From Hsuehochloa calcarea (Eukaryota > Streptophyta > Magnoliopsida > Poales > Poaceae): a stretch of DNA of 64,000 nt. The position numbers and the translations under genes are program-made. Position 1 is the stretch's first letter. Each line of letters begins with the position of its first letter. The DNA lies in NCBI GenBank assembly GCA_036346395.1, contig CM070604.1, positions 806,001-870,000 of the forward strand, read 5' to 3'. Under the pieces are notes generated by a model. That model was not told the origin of the DNA, did not search any database, and saw only the letters and a program-made list of their open reading frames with translations. Shown here one piece after another: positions 24,180 to 36,200 of the stretch.

Positions 24180-25430
24180 GCACCATCCTATCTAACACGC
24201 CCCGCAGTCGGAATGTCGCCAAGGCGGACATTCAGACTGGACCTAAATTCGGTGAAGGCGGAAGTCTCGTGGACGACGGTCCGGCGTGATGACGACGGTA
24301 GACGGGGCACTCAGAAGGCCGTGGAGGGAGGGCTATGTCGATGAGCGCGCCGCGTCACGCCACGACGTCATCGAAAGAGAGGAGGCGCCAGAGAGGTCGA
24401 AGCCGAGGCGATAAAGTCCGGAGCCGAGGAACGTCGACAGGCCGGTAGAGCGACGTAAATCGATCTATGATCGGAAAAATATATAGAGAAAACCCGATTT
24501 GAAGATGACCAGGGAAAACTCTAATTGGTAGCCGATCGGATGATCGGTGACACGACTTAAACTATGGGTTGCACAGCCCCCAGGAGAGATCATCTCTCAG
24601 GAGCGGCGCGGCGGAAGCTGTGGAGGCGGTGGCTCAGAAGCGGCACCGCTCTGATACCATGTAAGCGAGGAAAGTAACGCTATCTTTGATAGTCAGCACG
24701 GTGACAGCCCAACAGGCTCATAGTAATTAAAAAGGTCATAACTTTTGCAAACAGAGTCTGATTCGGGTGTTCTTGGGCTTGTTGGAAAGCTTATTCCGAG
24801 AGCTTTCCAATGGATCTGGCTTCACCTCCAAATTCGTTCTGTAGATTTCAGAATCGTCAAAAGAAAATACTATATTACCTATTTATGCTAAATTGGGTAT
24901 TGTAATCATACTCAACTAGGCCCATATGTTGGCGGCCCACCTAGGGGCGTGGTTACTATTTACATGAATAGTAATCCATGGGTTTAGTGCCACCCCGCTA
25001 TATATTTTATATTTGTGGCTTCTCCTTCCCTATATAAGGAGGTCGCACCGCTTTAGTTTTCTCGGATTTCGTTGAGTTAAGGTTTAGTCCTTGTGCAAAC
25101 TATTGTTCTTCAGTTGTGTCGAACGACCACTTGTTAAGACATCCTTCGGAATCCCACCTTATGAAATTTTATAAATATTTGCAATACATCAGATTGTGTT
25201 TTATCTTATTTTTGCGTGTTCTTCGATTGCATGCAGGAATAGACCTTCGTGGTCAGGTTGATCGTGCTTCCAGCAGGTCAATAACATCTCGAAGTTGGTT
25301 CAACGATTGCTAAGGCGCAAGCGTCGTCGTACGGTTGTAGTCGGATCGCGAGAGTCTCCTCTACCAAAATCGATATTTATCAATCTCATCGAAAGATCGG
25401 GCACCCCGTCTTCATCACAAGTGGCCGGTC
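24180..25430. mobile_element. LTR retrotransposon remnants
   Basis: At 24648-24659 the plus strand reads GCTCTGATACCA, the reverse complement of the initiator-Met tRNA primer-binding site typical of copia elements, followed by TG at 24660. The segment 24660-25430 has LTR-like character: TATATAAGG near 25031-25041, AT-rich body and an end resembling LTR tails (around TCTTCATCACAAGTGG). The two signals imply opposite orientations, so this may be a mosaic of two elements. Ends and duplication were not resolved. Confidence 0.35.
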
Positions 25431-26765
25431 TGACCGCTCGCTTAGGCTGACAACAGAATCAACATGATTTTAGATCACAAAAGACCTAACTTTTGATCTA
25501 CAAATCCAAATCACTTGAGATTTAAGACATGACGCAACAAGAAGGTCAGAAATCTTTTCCAATTAAGGATCGAGACAATCCTTGCCAAAGTTTCATGAAT
25601 TTATTGTTTAGGAGCAAGAGGGCTCAAAATCGGGTGAAAACCAAAACCTGATCTAAAGGCTTGCTCGTGAATGAAAGATCGTCAAGATGACCTTAGTTCA
25701 ACTTCTACAGGTTCTAGTAAGCTAGATCATAGCAAAAGATCAATGCAAAACTCATTGAACACAAGAACAAAAAATTACAAGAAAAAAGAGTAAGAACAAG
25801 AGACCACTCATCTTTACACGAAGTTGGTTGGATTGATATTGAGTAATTGAGAGTTGACTACCACTCCACTATAGAGGACAAAAGCTCACTCATGAGCACC
25901 AAATCCAACAAATTTTCTCTCAAACCTTAGTCTACTCTATTCTCTCCCAAGTCTCAAATTAGCGTTTATAGGCTTGGTTGGTGTGCAAATCATGTACCAC
26001 CCCTTTTATAGTGCAGGCTAGGTCTAGAGAAAAAAATTCTAACAGACACCCGTTAAGCCTACACACAAACAGGTCTCACACTAACGCACGCTTCTCAAAG
26101 CAGATGACGATCCGACGCTCCTAAATCCGTCTCTTTGTGATCTTGTCCTCCTCATCTCCTTTGTGCCGTCATGCGTTGCGGTTTCTCCAAGTTCACCAAC
26201 CCGGTATTTTAGTGAAGATACCAAAACACTCCTTCTCGATCCTTTCATCCTTGACCAAGTCCAATCTCGTGAAGCAATCACATGTTTCGTCATACGTGGG
26301 TTCATTAATGACCTTCCTTATGTCGGTAAGTCTCTCCCATTCGGCTCCCATCGGACCGTCTCAACACTTGTTCTGGCTCAAGCCATTTGATGTAATATGT
26401 TGCACCAAACTTCCTCTTCTTGTCATTCTTATTCATCTTGTGCATTGCTTGAGACCAACCACTTCACCCGCCATCCTCGATCGTTCTATACCTTGATTTT
26501 AGCAAACTAAGTCCCGATCATCATCGTCGTTGACCGTAGTTGACTCCAAGCATTCCAAGTTCTTCACTATTTGACCCACGTTAGCCAAAACATGCATCAT
26601 GCAACACATATGCATCAATTCCGACGAGCTCCATCTGACCGCCACCCTCCACCGCGTGTGAGGTGAGGAGGAGAGGCGAGGGAGACGGGATATATGCGAA
26701 TCCAGGATGCAGCCCCCTGGCCGGTCGCCAGCCTTCGTTCCATCGCCTCATCTGTCTCCTCGCCA

Positions 26766-27110
26766 GGTGCTCCGGCGCTGCCATCGTCTGTCTCCCGCAC
26801 CTCCAGCGAGGAGGACGCTGGATCTAGCAGCCCGAGAGGGGAAGGGCGCTTGGGTAGGAGGGAAAGGGCACCGACGGTGGACAGGGTGGTCGGAGTAGGT
26901 GGATCTGGCGCTTCCATTGATCCGGTCGCCACCGAGGGAGAGGGAAGAGTGGGAGCTCCAGCGCCACCGGCGAGGAGGACACCATATCTGGCAGCCAGAG
27001 GGGGAAGGGCACTTGGGGAGGAGGGGAAGGGTGACAACGGTGGACGAGGTGACCAGAGTATGTGGATCTGGTGCTGCCACTGCTACGGTAGCCGCCGAGG
27101 GAGAGCGAAG
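26766..27110 (+). repeat. ~175-bp imperfect tandem duplication, GC-rich
   Basis: Two diverged copies (about 26766-26940 and 26941-27110), each containing GCGAGGAGGAC, a GGGGAAGGGC block, a GGTGGAC block, GTGGATCTGG and CACCGAGGGAGAG or CCGCCGAGGGAGAG. Open frames run through it on both strands but none resembles a known protein. Confidence 0.55.
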
Positions 27111-28085
27111 AGAGTGAGGAGAGAAAGACGAGAGAATAATTGAGGGGGGAGAGCGAGAGAGTGGAGTGTCAGCCGGACCAACCACATAACCAGCCGATCG
27201 GAGAGACAAATAGGTAATTTCACATGCACAACAAAAGACATAAGAAAGTAAAATCGATTTAAAACCCTAAAAATAACACACACACACGCAAAAAATACAA
27301 AAGATACGATATATTATCTTTTACGGCGAACTTCAAACAAAAATACAGTAAATACTCAATTCCCTCTGCTACAAGGCAGCAGCAAGCAATACATGCTAGC
27401 TTACAGGCTGGCTTCACAAGCAGATGAGTGCATTAACTAGTACTACCACTGCTGCGTACAGTACGCAGATATTTTGCGGACCTTTCTAGAAAGAAAAAAA
27501 GAAGCCAGCTGTCCGTTTCTTTTTCTTTCCTTTTTTTTTAATACTATTACGAGGAGGACGTACATCGGTACATGACCACGCACGCACGTACCACACGTGT
27601 ACCCACTTGGCACAACTGTATAGTAGGTGTGTTATCCTATCTACCATCCATTCACGTCAGGTACACCTACACGTTCCTGCTCCAAATGCCAAAAGGATAA
27701 TGGAACTCTTTTAACTAGACGCTGCACATGGGGCTTGAAGATTCTACGATCTGAATGGCTATCTACCATTTCGGTTACTTGAATCGATCGCACCTAGAGT
27801 CAATTAACGCGTGAGACCGTTATTCTATAAAGATCTACTGGCCATCTAGCCAGCTGGTTAAAGCCAACATCGCAATTCCCTCTTTCTTTTGCGAGAACTG
27901 AAGAATCACCATCGTTAATTTGGCCATAGTTTTTTTTAGCAAGAAAAGGAGAGTTGCCCATTGTATTAATAAAGCAGAGAAAAAAAACAGGAAAAAAAAG
28001 ATACAGTTCCAACGGGGTAGACAACACACACGGGGAATGGACCCCTCTAAACACATGGTGAAGCAACCTAACAAGTAGGTTTAGT

Positions 28086-30053
28086 GTTAGACTAGATGGA
28101 CTGGTCGTAGACTTTGTGATAATGAATAATTAATGTTTGGGTTGTATTGACATTTGCAGTTATGAAAGTTTCGGTTGTTAGATTTTTAGTGTGAGTGGTC
28201 GGATCATGCCTTGTATCGGGTGGTTTAATCGGTGATACTCGATGATCCTTTTCGACTTAACTTAGAGTACTGTAGCTACGAGTATTGTAGCTTCAAGTAC
28301 CAAGTAATACAGTTCAGTGTACTGTCGCTCCGAGTACTGAGTGCTAATTTTTCAAGTATTGTAGATCTGAGTACCGAGTAGTAGAGCTCCGAATAATATA
28401 CTCGGTCGTAAGTTGAGGTGTGTATCGAGTACGAAGGGCGGTCGGAGTTGTATGGTCGAATGTCAAAAATCTCAAGTGATTGGTCGGTGGTCGAAGCTAC
28501 AGTGACTGGTCGGTGGATTGTAGTCGTATGTTTCGTGGTCGGTAGTCGTAGGCTTCGTAATCGGTAGTCATGGGCTACGTGGTCGGTAGTCGTAGGCTTC
28601 GTGATCGGTAGTCGTGGCTTCGTGCTAAGTGATCGTAGGCTTCTGGTAAGTGGTTGTAGGATTCTGATAAGTGGTTGTAGGCTTCTGGTAAGTGGTCGTA
28701 GGCTTTGCGATTAATGGTCGTATGTTCCTGTTAAGTGGTCGTACGCTTATAGTAAGTAGTCGGAGGCTTCGAGTGCTTCAAGTATTGTTTTCTTCGAGTA
28801 CCTTGAGTACCCGTGTCTGGTTGGCCAGCAGTATGACTGGAGTTTACACAGCGATAAGACCGGTTTTACAGAGTGATCTCGAGTTATTTTTCTGAAAGTT
28901 GGAATTTAAGGCTGTGGATGATCTGATTCGGGTTTATTGATAAATGAGAGTGTGATATGCGTGTGTGAACTGATATTGGTCAAGTTGGAGAACTTGTGCC
29001 AGGAAAACGTTCTTTAATCTTTGCATGTGCAGGTTGAGCGTGGAGACGGTCATGATCGATGATGAGGAAGACAGGAACTTGGAGGGGGAAATCTAAGGTT
29101 CAGGTGGTCGTAGATGTCACGAGGTGGTCATGCTCACACTGGGGCACATATAGATCAAAGGTGAATGTATGATGTGTGATCGAAGCTACAGGAGTTGCCG
29201 TCCTGGAAGCTTCGACGCGTGAAGAGTTATGGAAGACGTTTCATAATTGGAAGATTTGGAGATATTATCATGATTTGAGGGGTTTTGGTTCCCTTATTTC
29301 ACAGAAGAGATAGGATTACGTGTCCGTGTTGATAAGGACACGGTTTAGGACCCTAGCATATAAAAGCTGAAGAGGTTAAGAGTAACGTGTGCTCGTGGGA
29401 GGCTTTTTGTGGCTTTTGGCAGCGGTGGCTTTCATAACAGAGAGTTTTTCGGTGCTTTCTTGCTAGGGTTTGAGGGGTGTCTTGAGAGCACTTTGTAGAC
29501 ACAGAACATGATTGAGAAATAATCGATCAGGCCATTTCCAAAGAATTTCAGTCATCGCTGGCGGTTTGTGCTTTTGGGCACTGTGTTCGACTTGTTCTAG
29601 TTCATCGTCTTCGATCTGTTCTTCTTTTTTCGACCAGCTCTCGTGTTGACCAGTCTTCAAATAGTTCCTGTTCCGAGTGGTCTTTTACTTTTTCTCGTCC
29701 ATCACCTTCGATCTACTTTTGTTCATTGCAGTGTGTGAATCTCCCAAGGCGAAGGGTGGAAGAAATATGATAATCGAACTCTTTCGACTATGTGGTCGTA
29801 AGTCTCTCGACCAGGTTGACTTCATCTTCTTTGATTACGTACTATGTTGTTCCCCCGGTTGTCGACAATAGCAGCATCGACTAGGAGAACTGATCACAGC
29901 AGTTTCAACCACTACAACAAGGAGACCAACTCGTACGAGTACGTAGTATTCAATTGTCGGTTGAATCCAGTGTAGATCCTTTTTCAGTAATTCAAAAAAA
30001 GGCACTATAATCATTCACCCCCCTCTGATTGTCGTATCCGATCCTACACTTGG
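28086..30053 (+). mobile_element. LTR-like region with internal degenerate repeats
   Basis: The segment begins near TGTTAGACTAG and ends near CATTCACCCCCCTCTG...CCTACA, a tail seen at the 3' end of large copia (SIRE-type) LTRs. A promoter-like CATATAAAAG lies at 29358-29367. No gag or pol coding sequence was found and no convincing 5-bp duplication, so it may be a solo or partial LTR. Assignment is tentative. Confidence 0.35.
28255..28790 (+). repeat. Degenerate ~17- and ~23-bp tandem repeats
   Basis: The left part (28255-28400) repeats versions of GTAGCTCCGAGTACTG. The right part (28480-28770) repeats versions of GGTCGGTAGTCGTAGGCTTCG, about ten or more units. Spacing is irregular, so it looks old. 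Confidence 0.6.
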
Positions 30054-30724
30054 GTAATACCAACTAGCCACAACGGACACTGATTGACCCTTACACACCC
30101 AAGCCACACAACACGGCCAAAAGAAAGGATGACTCCGTCACCACCCAACGTGCTGAAGTTTTTGGAAGTTAAGTTAGCGATGCAGAGGTTAACCAAAGCA
30201 CAATACTTTAGAGAGAAGATTAGAAGCAAAATCCTAGAGAACCAAAGCTTTGCCGCGGCTGAAGAGCCACGAGAAGCTTTCCACCATACTGAGGCGACCA
30301 TCAAGCCTTCAGAATGTAGTGGGTGGGGGGAACGACCCTCCGCTTGACGACGACGGTGGACAGCGCGCGGAAGAGACGGTAGCTCCAGCTCCTCTTCTCC
30401 CACGGAGATGTCGACAGTGGCCCATCTCTAGGTCCAAACCGACTGTTTGATAAGGGGGCATCCACAACGGTTGTCTTGCACCTCAGGACAGCGACCCAAC
30501 AATTCGAGCATCCAAGCTCTTTGGGCCTCTTCAACTACTAATCTTCGACAACAGCAGGGGTGGATCTTCTCTAGGCGTTGACAGCATACAACGACCAATC
30601 CAGAGAGGATGAAAGAAGGTGGGAAGGCTTTGGCTCTAGTGGCGAGGAAGGCACCAGGAGAACTTCAGATCCGTCGGGATCCCAGTCCGGAGGTGAAGAA
30701 GAGCCACCAGGATCGTTATTGGTA
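30054..30724. other. Unassigned sequence next to LTR-like region
   Basis: A plus-strand open frame at 30084-30347 (87 residues, contains KLAMQRLTKAQYFREKI) is not recognised. It may be internal sequence of the LTR element to its left or chance. Confidence 0.25.
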
Positions 30725-31520
30725 AGGGTTTGTTTGGCAACAATGGAAGATTATCTAAGAAAAATTTGATCCACTCTTGAATTGGGTTGATCCCGCTCCC
30801 ACCACACCATCCCTAATCCCATTCCCCACCACCCAATTCGACGAAATTCTAAGAAACAAAAAAAAGAGAGCATGGACGAAAACTCATCAGTAAAGGTGGC
30901 TGTGTGCGAGCTCAATGCGGCCGTGTGGCGCTCACTCGCGCCCAGTGGACAACAGCAACGTTGCGCACTCTGGCCATTTCGCGTACCTTTGGTGGCTAAG
31001 ATCGGCGGTGATGGATTCAATATGCGAGTGGGTGGCAGCGGCGGGTGAGCACGCCGCACGAGCCCAGCAGCAACCCTGCACACGAAGGCCGTAGCGTGGC
31101 TTCGACCACGAATAGAGAGGGGGACTTCAACGACGGACGAAGGCGTCGGCAACGGTTAGGGCTTGAAAGAAGATGGGAGCTCGTCGGTGGCGGATGCATA
31201 GCTAGGGGAGGAGAACTTGATGGCGGAGGCGGGGCAAGGAGCTCGTCGTGAGGCTAGGCCGCATGGCACGAGGCGAGGAGCGTCGAGGTCGCGCGGCGTG
31301 GGGCGATGGGTGAGGAGCGTCGAGGTCGCACGGCGTGGGGTGATGGGCGAGGAGGTCGTCGCACGACACGAGGCGAGGTCACGAGGCGTGGGGCGAGGAG
31401 GTTGTCACAATGGTGAAGAAATCCCAGAGTTAGAGACGATTTTTTTCCTTCTCGTGGAACGGACAGGATTAGGTCGGAAAAATCTCGAGCCCTAGTCCAT
31501 CCAAACAAGTTTCTTGATGG
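30725..31520. mobile_element. Possible non-autonomous DNA transposon, GC-rich core
   Basis: Starts near GGTTTGTTTGGCAACAATG and ends near CCATCCAAACAAG; GTTTGTTTGG / CCAAACAA ends are common in grass PIF/Harbinger- or hAT-related elements. The core contains a short GC-rich tandem repeat (31258-31395; GAGGAGCGTCGAGGTCG twice). No protein was recognised and no clear duplication found. Confidence 0.35.
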
Positions 31521-31622
31521 GCCGGATAATCTAATCCCGTGGAACATGCGGGATTGGGGCGGAAGCCCAGCCCAGCCCATCCTGACGCTTGTTGAAGAGC
31601 AAAAAAAAAAGGTCTAAACTAG

Positions 31623-31627
<5 letters not shown>

Positions 31628-31675
<48 letters not shown>

Positions 31676-32034
31676 ATGGTTTGGTACTCACAGGAGTATG
31701 TACTCATCTCTCATATACCACTTAAATCATATGATAATACCTCTTTATCTATTTGAGTATACTCCAATGATGATTATAAGATACTCCAAAGTGAGTTCTA
31801 TGAAAAAATTCATGAAAGTCCACTTTTTATAGAAAATTTGTGTGTATACTTTTGTTTATATATGAAAAAGGTATATGACAAAAATAAAGGACTCCAATGA
31901 AAATTTTTCAATCAAATTGTACTGGAGTATCTTATAATTGGTATTTAAGTATACTAAAAATGATAAAGAAGTATAATATATTTATTTAAGTGGTATATTG
32001 AAATGAGATATATCTCTGAAATCTGAACTGACGT

Positions 32035-32080
<46 letters not shown>
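31628..32080. mobile_element. MITE bounded by TA microsatellites
   Basis: Between (TA)n tracts (31628-31670 and 32038-32076) lies a ~370-bp foldback. TATACCACTTAAAT, GAGTATACTCCAATG and TTATAAGATACTCCA in the left arm recur inverted in the right arm (31925-32000). The same motifs recur at about 54130-54480, so this is a family. Insertion into a TA repeat fits a TA-target element, but the ends are blurred by the microsatellite. Confidence 0.55.
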
Positions 32081-32086
<6 letters not shown>

Positions 32087-32683
32087 GAGACACCCCTAAC
32101 ACTTCAATAATCCTCTGTAGTTTATGCTTTTTTTTAATATTAAAGAAAACAACCCAACACTTTATGAACAAATGTTTGTCTCCTTTTTTTTGTGGGATCA
32201 ATGAAATCTATGAGTTGACCAACCCGGGCAGTCATCCACCCGTGAACTGAAATAAAGAACACGACGTACGAGTGGTGCCGCGCGCTGGTGCGTGAATTAG
32301 CCATGTACATACGAAAATCACATGCAATCTGCTTCCCGGGGGTCAGGTCAGACCGAGAAAACACTCCAAAATCAACCACATAACTAATTAAGTTGGTCAA
32401 ATGAGGAGTCCAACTCCAACTCCAACTCAAATGAGATGTGTGTAGCCGACAGAACAGAACAGAACAGAACAGGTATTACCGTAACAAGCTGCGTAAGAAA
32501 ATCGATCAAATAATGAGTTCTCTGAAGAAGGAAAAAGGGGTCGAATCATGAGTTTTGGAACACAAAATGCCAAGGAATGCATGGGCCAATCGACAGTGCC
32601 AAGTACGACTGCGCCAGCGAGTTATGGTGATGGGCCATGGTCGTAATGTTTGGTGCCCACCACATTGGTTTGATTTTTTTTAA

Positions 32684-32785
32684 AAAAAATCAGGATTGGC
32701 CGCTAGGTCGTAACATAAATTAAATTGTCATTACAAAAAATCAGGATTGGCCGCTAGGTCGTAACATAAATTAAATTGTCATTAC
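32684..32785 (+). repeat. Perfect 51-bp tandem duplication
   Basis: 32684-32734 is repeated without change at 32735-32785 (unit contains TCAGGATTGGCCGCTAGG). Perfect identity suggests a recent slippage event. Confidence 0.85.
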
Positions 32786-33269
32786 CATGTCTAACTAGAT
32801 GCAGGAGGTGCACAAGTCGTCCATAACTAGTGTGGAAATTAAGATCAAACCACATGTTTCATCCTAGCATAGAATAAAGTTCACGTAGCAATTTTACTGT
32901 TTAGTATTGTACTATACACTATTGATCTAAACCGCCAGCCTCTGCGGCAGAAGATCCGCGTCCGTTATCCCCAGTGGTGTATGTCTCAAACTTTTTTTTT
33001 AACAACGCGGATGATTTTTCAAACATGCTCTGTTGCTCAGAATAGCACAATTTCTTTTGCAGGCTGTACTCCATAGCGTAGTAAGACTTTTCCTCTTTTT
33101 TTTTAAAAAAAAAGGGAGAAAAAAACTGAAGAAGGGGCCAAACATGTAAATGGAAGCCCGCCCATTTATAAATAATTCTGGCCCATTACAGGCCCAACTA
33201 CCCGAAACGTTATCTTCCTCTCTTCAGTTCAGTCTCCAGCTTCCCCATTCGCTGCGGACCCAGCCAAGC

Positions 33270-36200
33270 ATGGCGGCTGCGCCGCCTGCGATCGCCACCG
33301 TCCTCTCCGCTCTCCTCCGCCGACGAACAGACCGTAGCCTTACCCTCCGAGCCTCCCACCGCAGATGCCTCTCCTCCGACGCGAATGCCGAGGCGACGGA
33401 GAGACGGAGGGGAGGCCACGCCGGGACGCGCCTGGAGGAGGCCGTGCCCGCCGGTGAGGGAAGGTCGCGGCTCGATGCGTGGATCGCTGCGCGTCTGGGC
33501 GGCGGGGGCGTGAGCCGCGCGCGCGTGCAGGCCAGCATCCGCGCCGGTCTCGTCGCCGTCAATGGCCGCGCCGTCTCCAAGGTGTTAAGACCCCCCTCAT
33601 TTGCTTCCTGTTAGTAATTTACACTTGTTATCTACTAGCGTAGAGTAGAATCTTTTATGCTGAAGAGAGTAAGGTATTTGCATAATACACAGCACACATT
33701 ACACATGAGATCATGAAGAAGTAGTAGTAGTTGTACATATGCCATATGCTAATAATTGTTTGTTTGTTTATATTTGCTCCTGGCCATTTGCTGGTATTCT
33801 TAAGCTGGTTCGCTTTGCGTTGCGCATAATAGGTTTCGCATATGGTGAAGGGAGGGGACATGGTCTGCTGCACTGTGTCCGAGCTACAGCCGCTGAGGGC
33901 AGAGGCAGAGGGCATTCCACTGGACATTGTTTACGAGGATGAGCATCTTCTTGTTGTCAACAAACCGGCTCATATGGTATGCACCATCTTTTGAAGTGAT
34001 ACGGGAGAGTAAAGATTTGGTTAATTACCTGCTCCTTACTTCTTAGTAATGCCTCAAAGCAAAGGTTTTATGTGCATTAGTGTTGTTTTTTTTTTGGCTT
34101 CATAACATGAATGGTTTGTGTTTATTTCATAATTTATTTGACCACAATGATGGAAAACGCCAGGGTTTCGAATGCTCACTGTTATTCCGTCCGTAGCTGG
34201 ACCTTGAGCATGAGACTTTATGAGCTACATGATGCTGTCTGGTTAAACAGGAAACAGAATTAGTAAAAGTACCAAACAAATATACAAGGGGACGTATGCG
34301 ATTATCTTGTAAATTTGATGATATTAGTGTATAGTCAAAGATATCTCGTGTTCTACTTATGAATAGTGATTCTGATATTTAGACTGGCTGAACTGTCCTA
34401 TTGGCAGTCTGTTTTTTTTTCCCATACATATTCCCCATTTCATTCTGTGTAGTTCTTAAACTTTTTTATCAAGTTTTCAACTCATGGGGACAATAGTTAT
34501 TCTTGCATAGTGATACCCGCGTGCTGTGACTTCTAGGTTGTTCACCCAGCACCAGGAAATGCAAATGGCACCTTAGTCAATGCTATACTTCACCACTGCA
34601 AGATTTCAACTTTCACCTGCTTATCACGTGGTTCAATTGATGATGAATGCCCGGATTCTTCAGATGATGATATTGATGTATTTGATGTTGATCAATTTAT
34701 CACTGGTGATGTAAGTTCAGAGGTCCGCGAAGCTCTTGTGCGCCCTGGTATTGTTCATAGGCTTGACAAGGGGACAAGTGGACTTCTTGTGGTAGCTAAG
34801 GTACCGACTAATTCTTCCTAACCCAAAACAAACACTTCAATAACTTTGGTAATGTTTGCAAATAATTGATGGAATTTCTGAGGGTTACCATATTGAATTT
34901 GAGTTATCTTATTGCTATCAAGTTAGGATTCAGACTTATTTTGAACTTTCCCCTTGTTGTCAGGATGAGCATTCTCATGCTCAATTAGCAGAACAATTCA
35001 AGCTGCATACAATACGTAGGGTTTACATCAGTCTTACCTGTGGTGTACCGAATACAAATTCTGCCAGGATCGAAGTTCCTATAGCTCGTGATCCTAACAA
35101 TCGGGTCCGTATGATTGCTGCTACTGGATCTGGCCACAGATATGCACGCCATGCTGCCAGTAGGTGATTTATGCTTTTCACTCATGCCTTTTCTTCTGTG
35201 GTTCCATATATGATGTTGCCCCTCCAAGGCTGTTTGGCTTGAATATAATCAATTCCAGGTCTTGACCAAATACCTAACTAAACAAGCGTGAAACATATGG
35301 AAGTTGCATAAACAGTACAGCATAATTACAAAAGAGAAAAGGGACTGGATCAAAACTTCTTTGAAGTGTAGCAACAGTGTTGTTTGTGGAGATTCTCTAT
35401 TACGGCACAGTTAATTCTAGAAGTGATAAACTGAGTGTCCAGGTCAAAACTGTCAAAGGCAGGCATATGTTAAATCCAGTCATAAGAGTCACCAATGTTT
35501 CATGGGCAACCTAAACTAGTAGGTTATTTTGGTTTTATGACAATGACAGCTAAATGTTTTGTTAGAGAATTAGTATTACACTTTAATAAGAGTCCAAGTC
35601 GTTTGCGAGTCGAGAGTTATGTTAGAGTTGGATTGTAAACTTTGGCACTATAAATAAAGGGTGTAGGGTCCCAAGGGATACACATAATTATTCCCTAAAA
35701 TTCAACATGGTATCAGAGCCAATCCATCCCAAGCAAAACCCTTACCTCAGAAGTTAGAACCGCCGCCGCAATCGCTTCTCAATCGACCTGCCGGCCGTCG
35801 TTGTCTCGTCGCACATGGTCCTCCATTACCATGTCGCACAAGAGCGGACCGCGGCTGGCCGGATTGCGTGCAGGCAAGCCGGGGCGACAACGTGAGGAAG
35901 CGCGGCCTGGTGGACGACAGGCTGCAGGCGGTGGTGAAGGAGTAGCAACGGGTCGAGAAGGAGGCGGTGACGCTGGTGCTTGGCGGCACAAGAGCAGAAG
36001 CCGAGAGCGGCGGCGACGTATGCGGCACAACGCCGTGAGCGACGGCGGCTTGCATGGAGGCGGCAGGAGTCGACGGGGTTCGGCAGCCCATGACCGGATC
36101 CAGGTCGGCTCGGCCAGAGAGAGGCGAGGGAGAGGAAGAAAGAAGAAAGAAGGAAGACGGAGGTGAAGCCAAGGTTACCATGACGCTCTGGCAAGTCGTG

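Larger units (their letters stand above)
23081..33269. other. Gene-poor, repeat-rich interval
   Basis: No intact host gene was recognised on either strand in about 10 kb. Content, left to right: possible MITE remnant (23540-23680), LTR-like pieces (24180-25430), unassigned AT-rich DNA (25440-26600), GC-rich tandem duplication (26760-27130), LTR-like region with degenerate tandem repeats (28085-30053), unrecognised DNA (30054-30724), GC-rich non-autonomous element (30725-31520), TA-bounded MITE (31628-32080) and a 51-bp tandem duplication (32684-32785). Confidence 0.55.

Noticed and set aside
30084..30347. 87-residue plus-strand frame next to the LTR-like region
   Set aside because: No recognised motif, no supporting splice sites; kept only as unassigned sequence.
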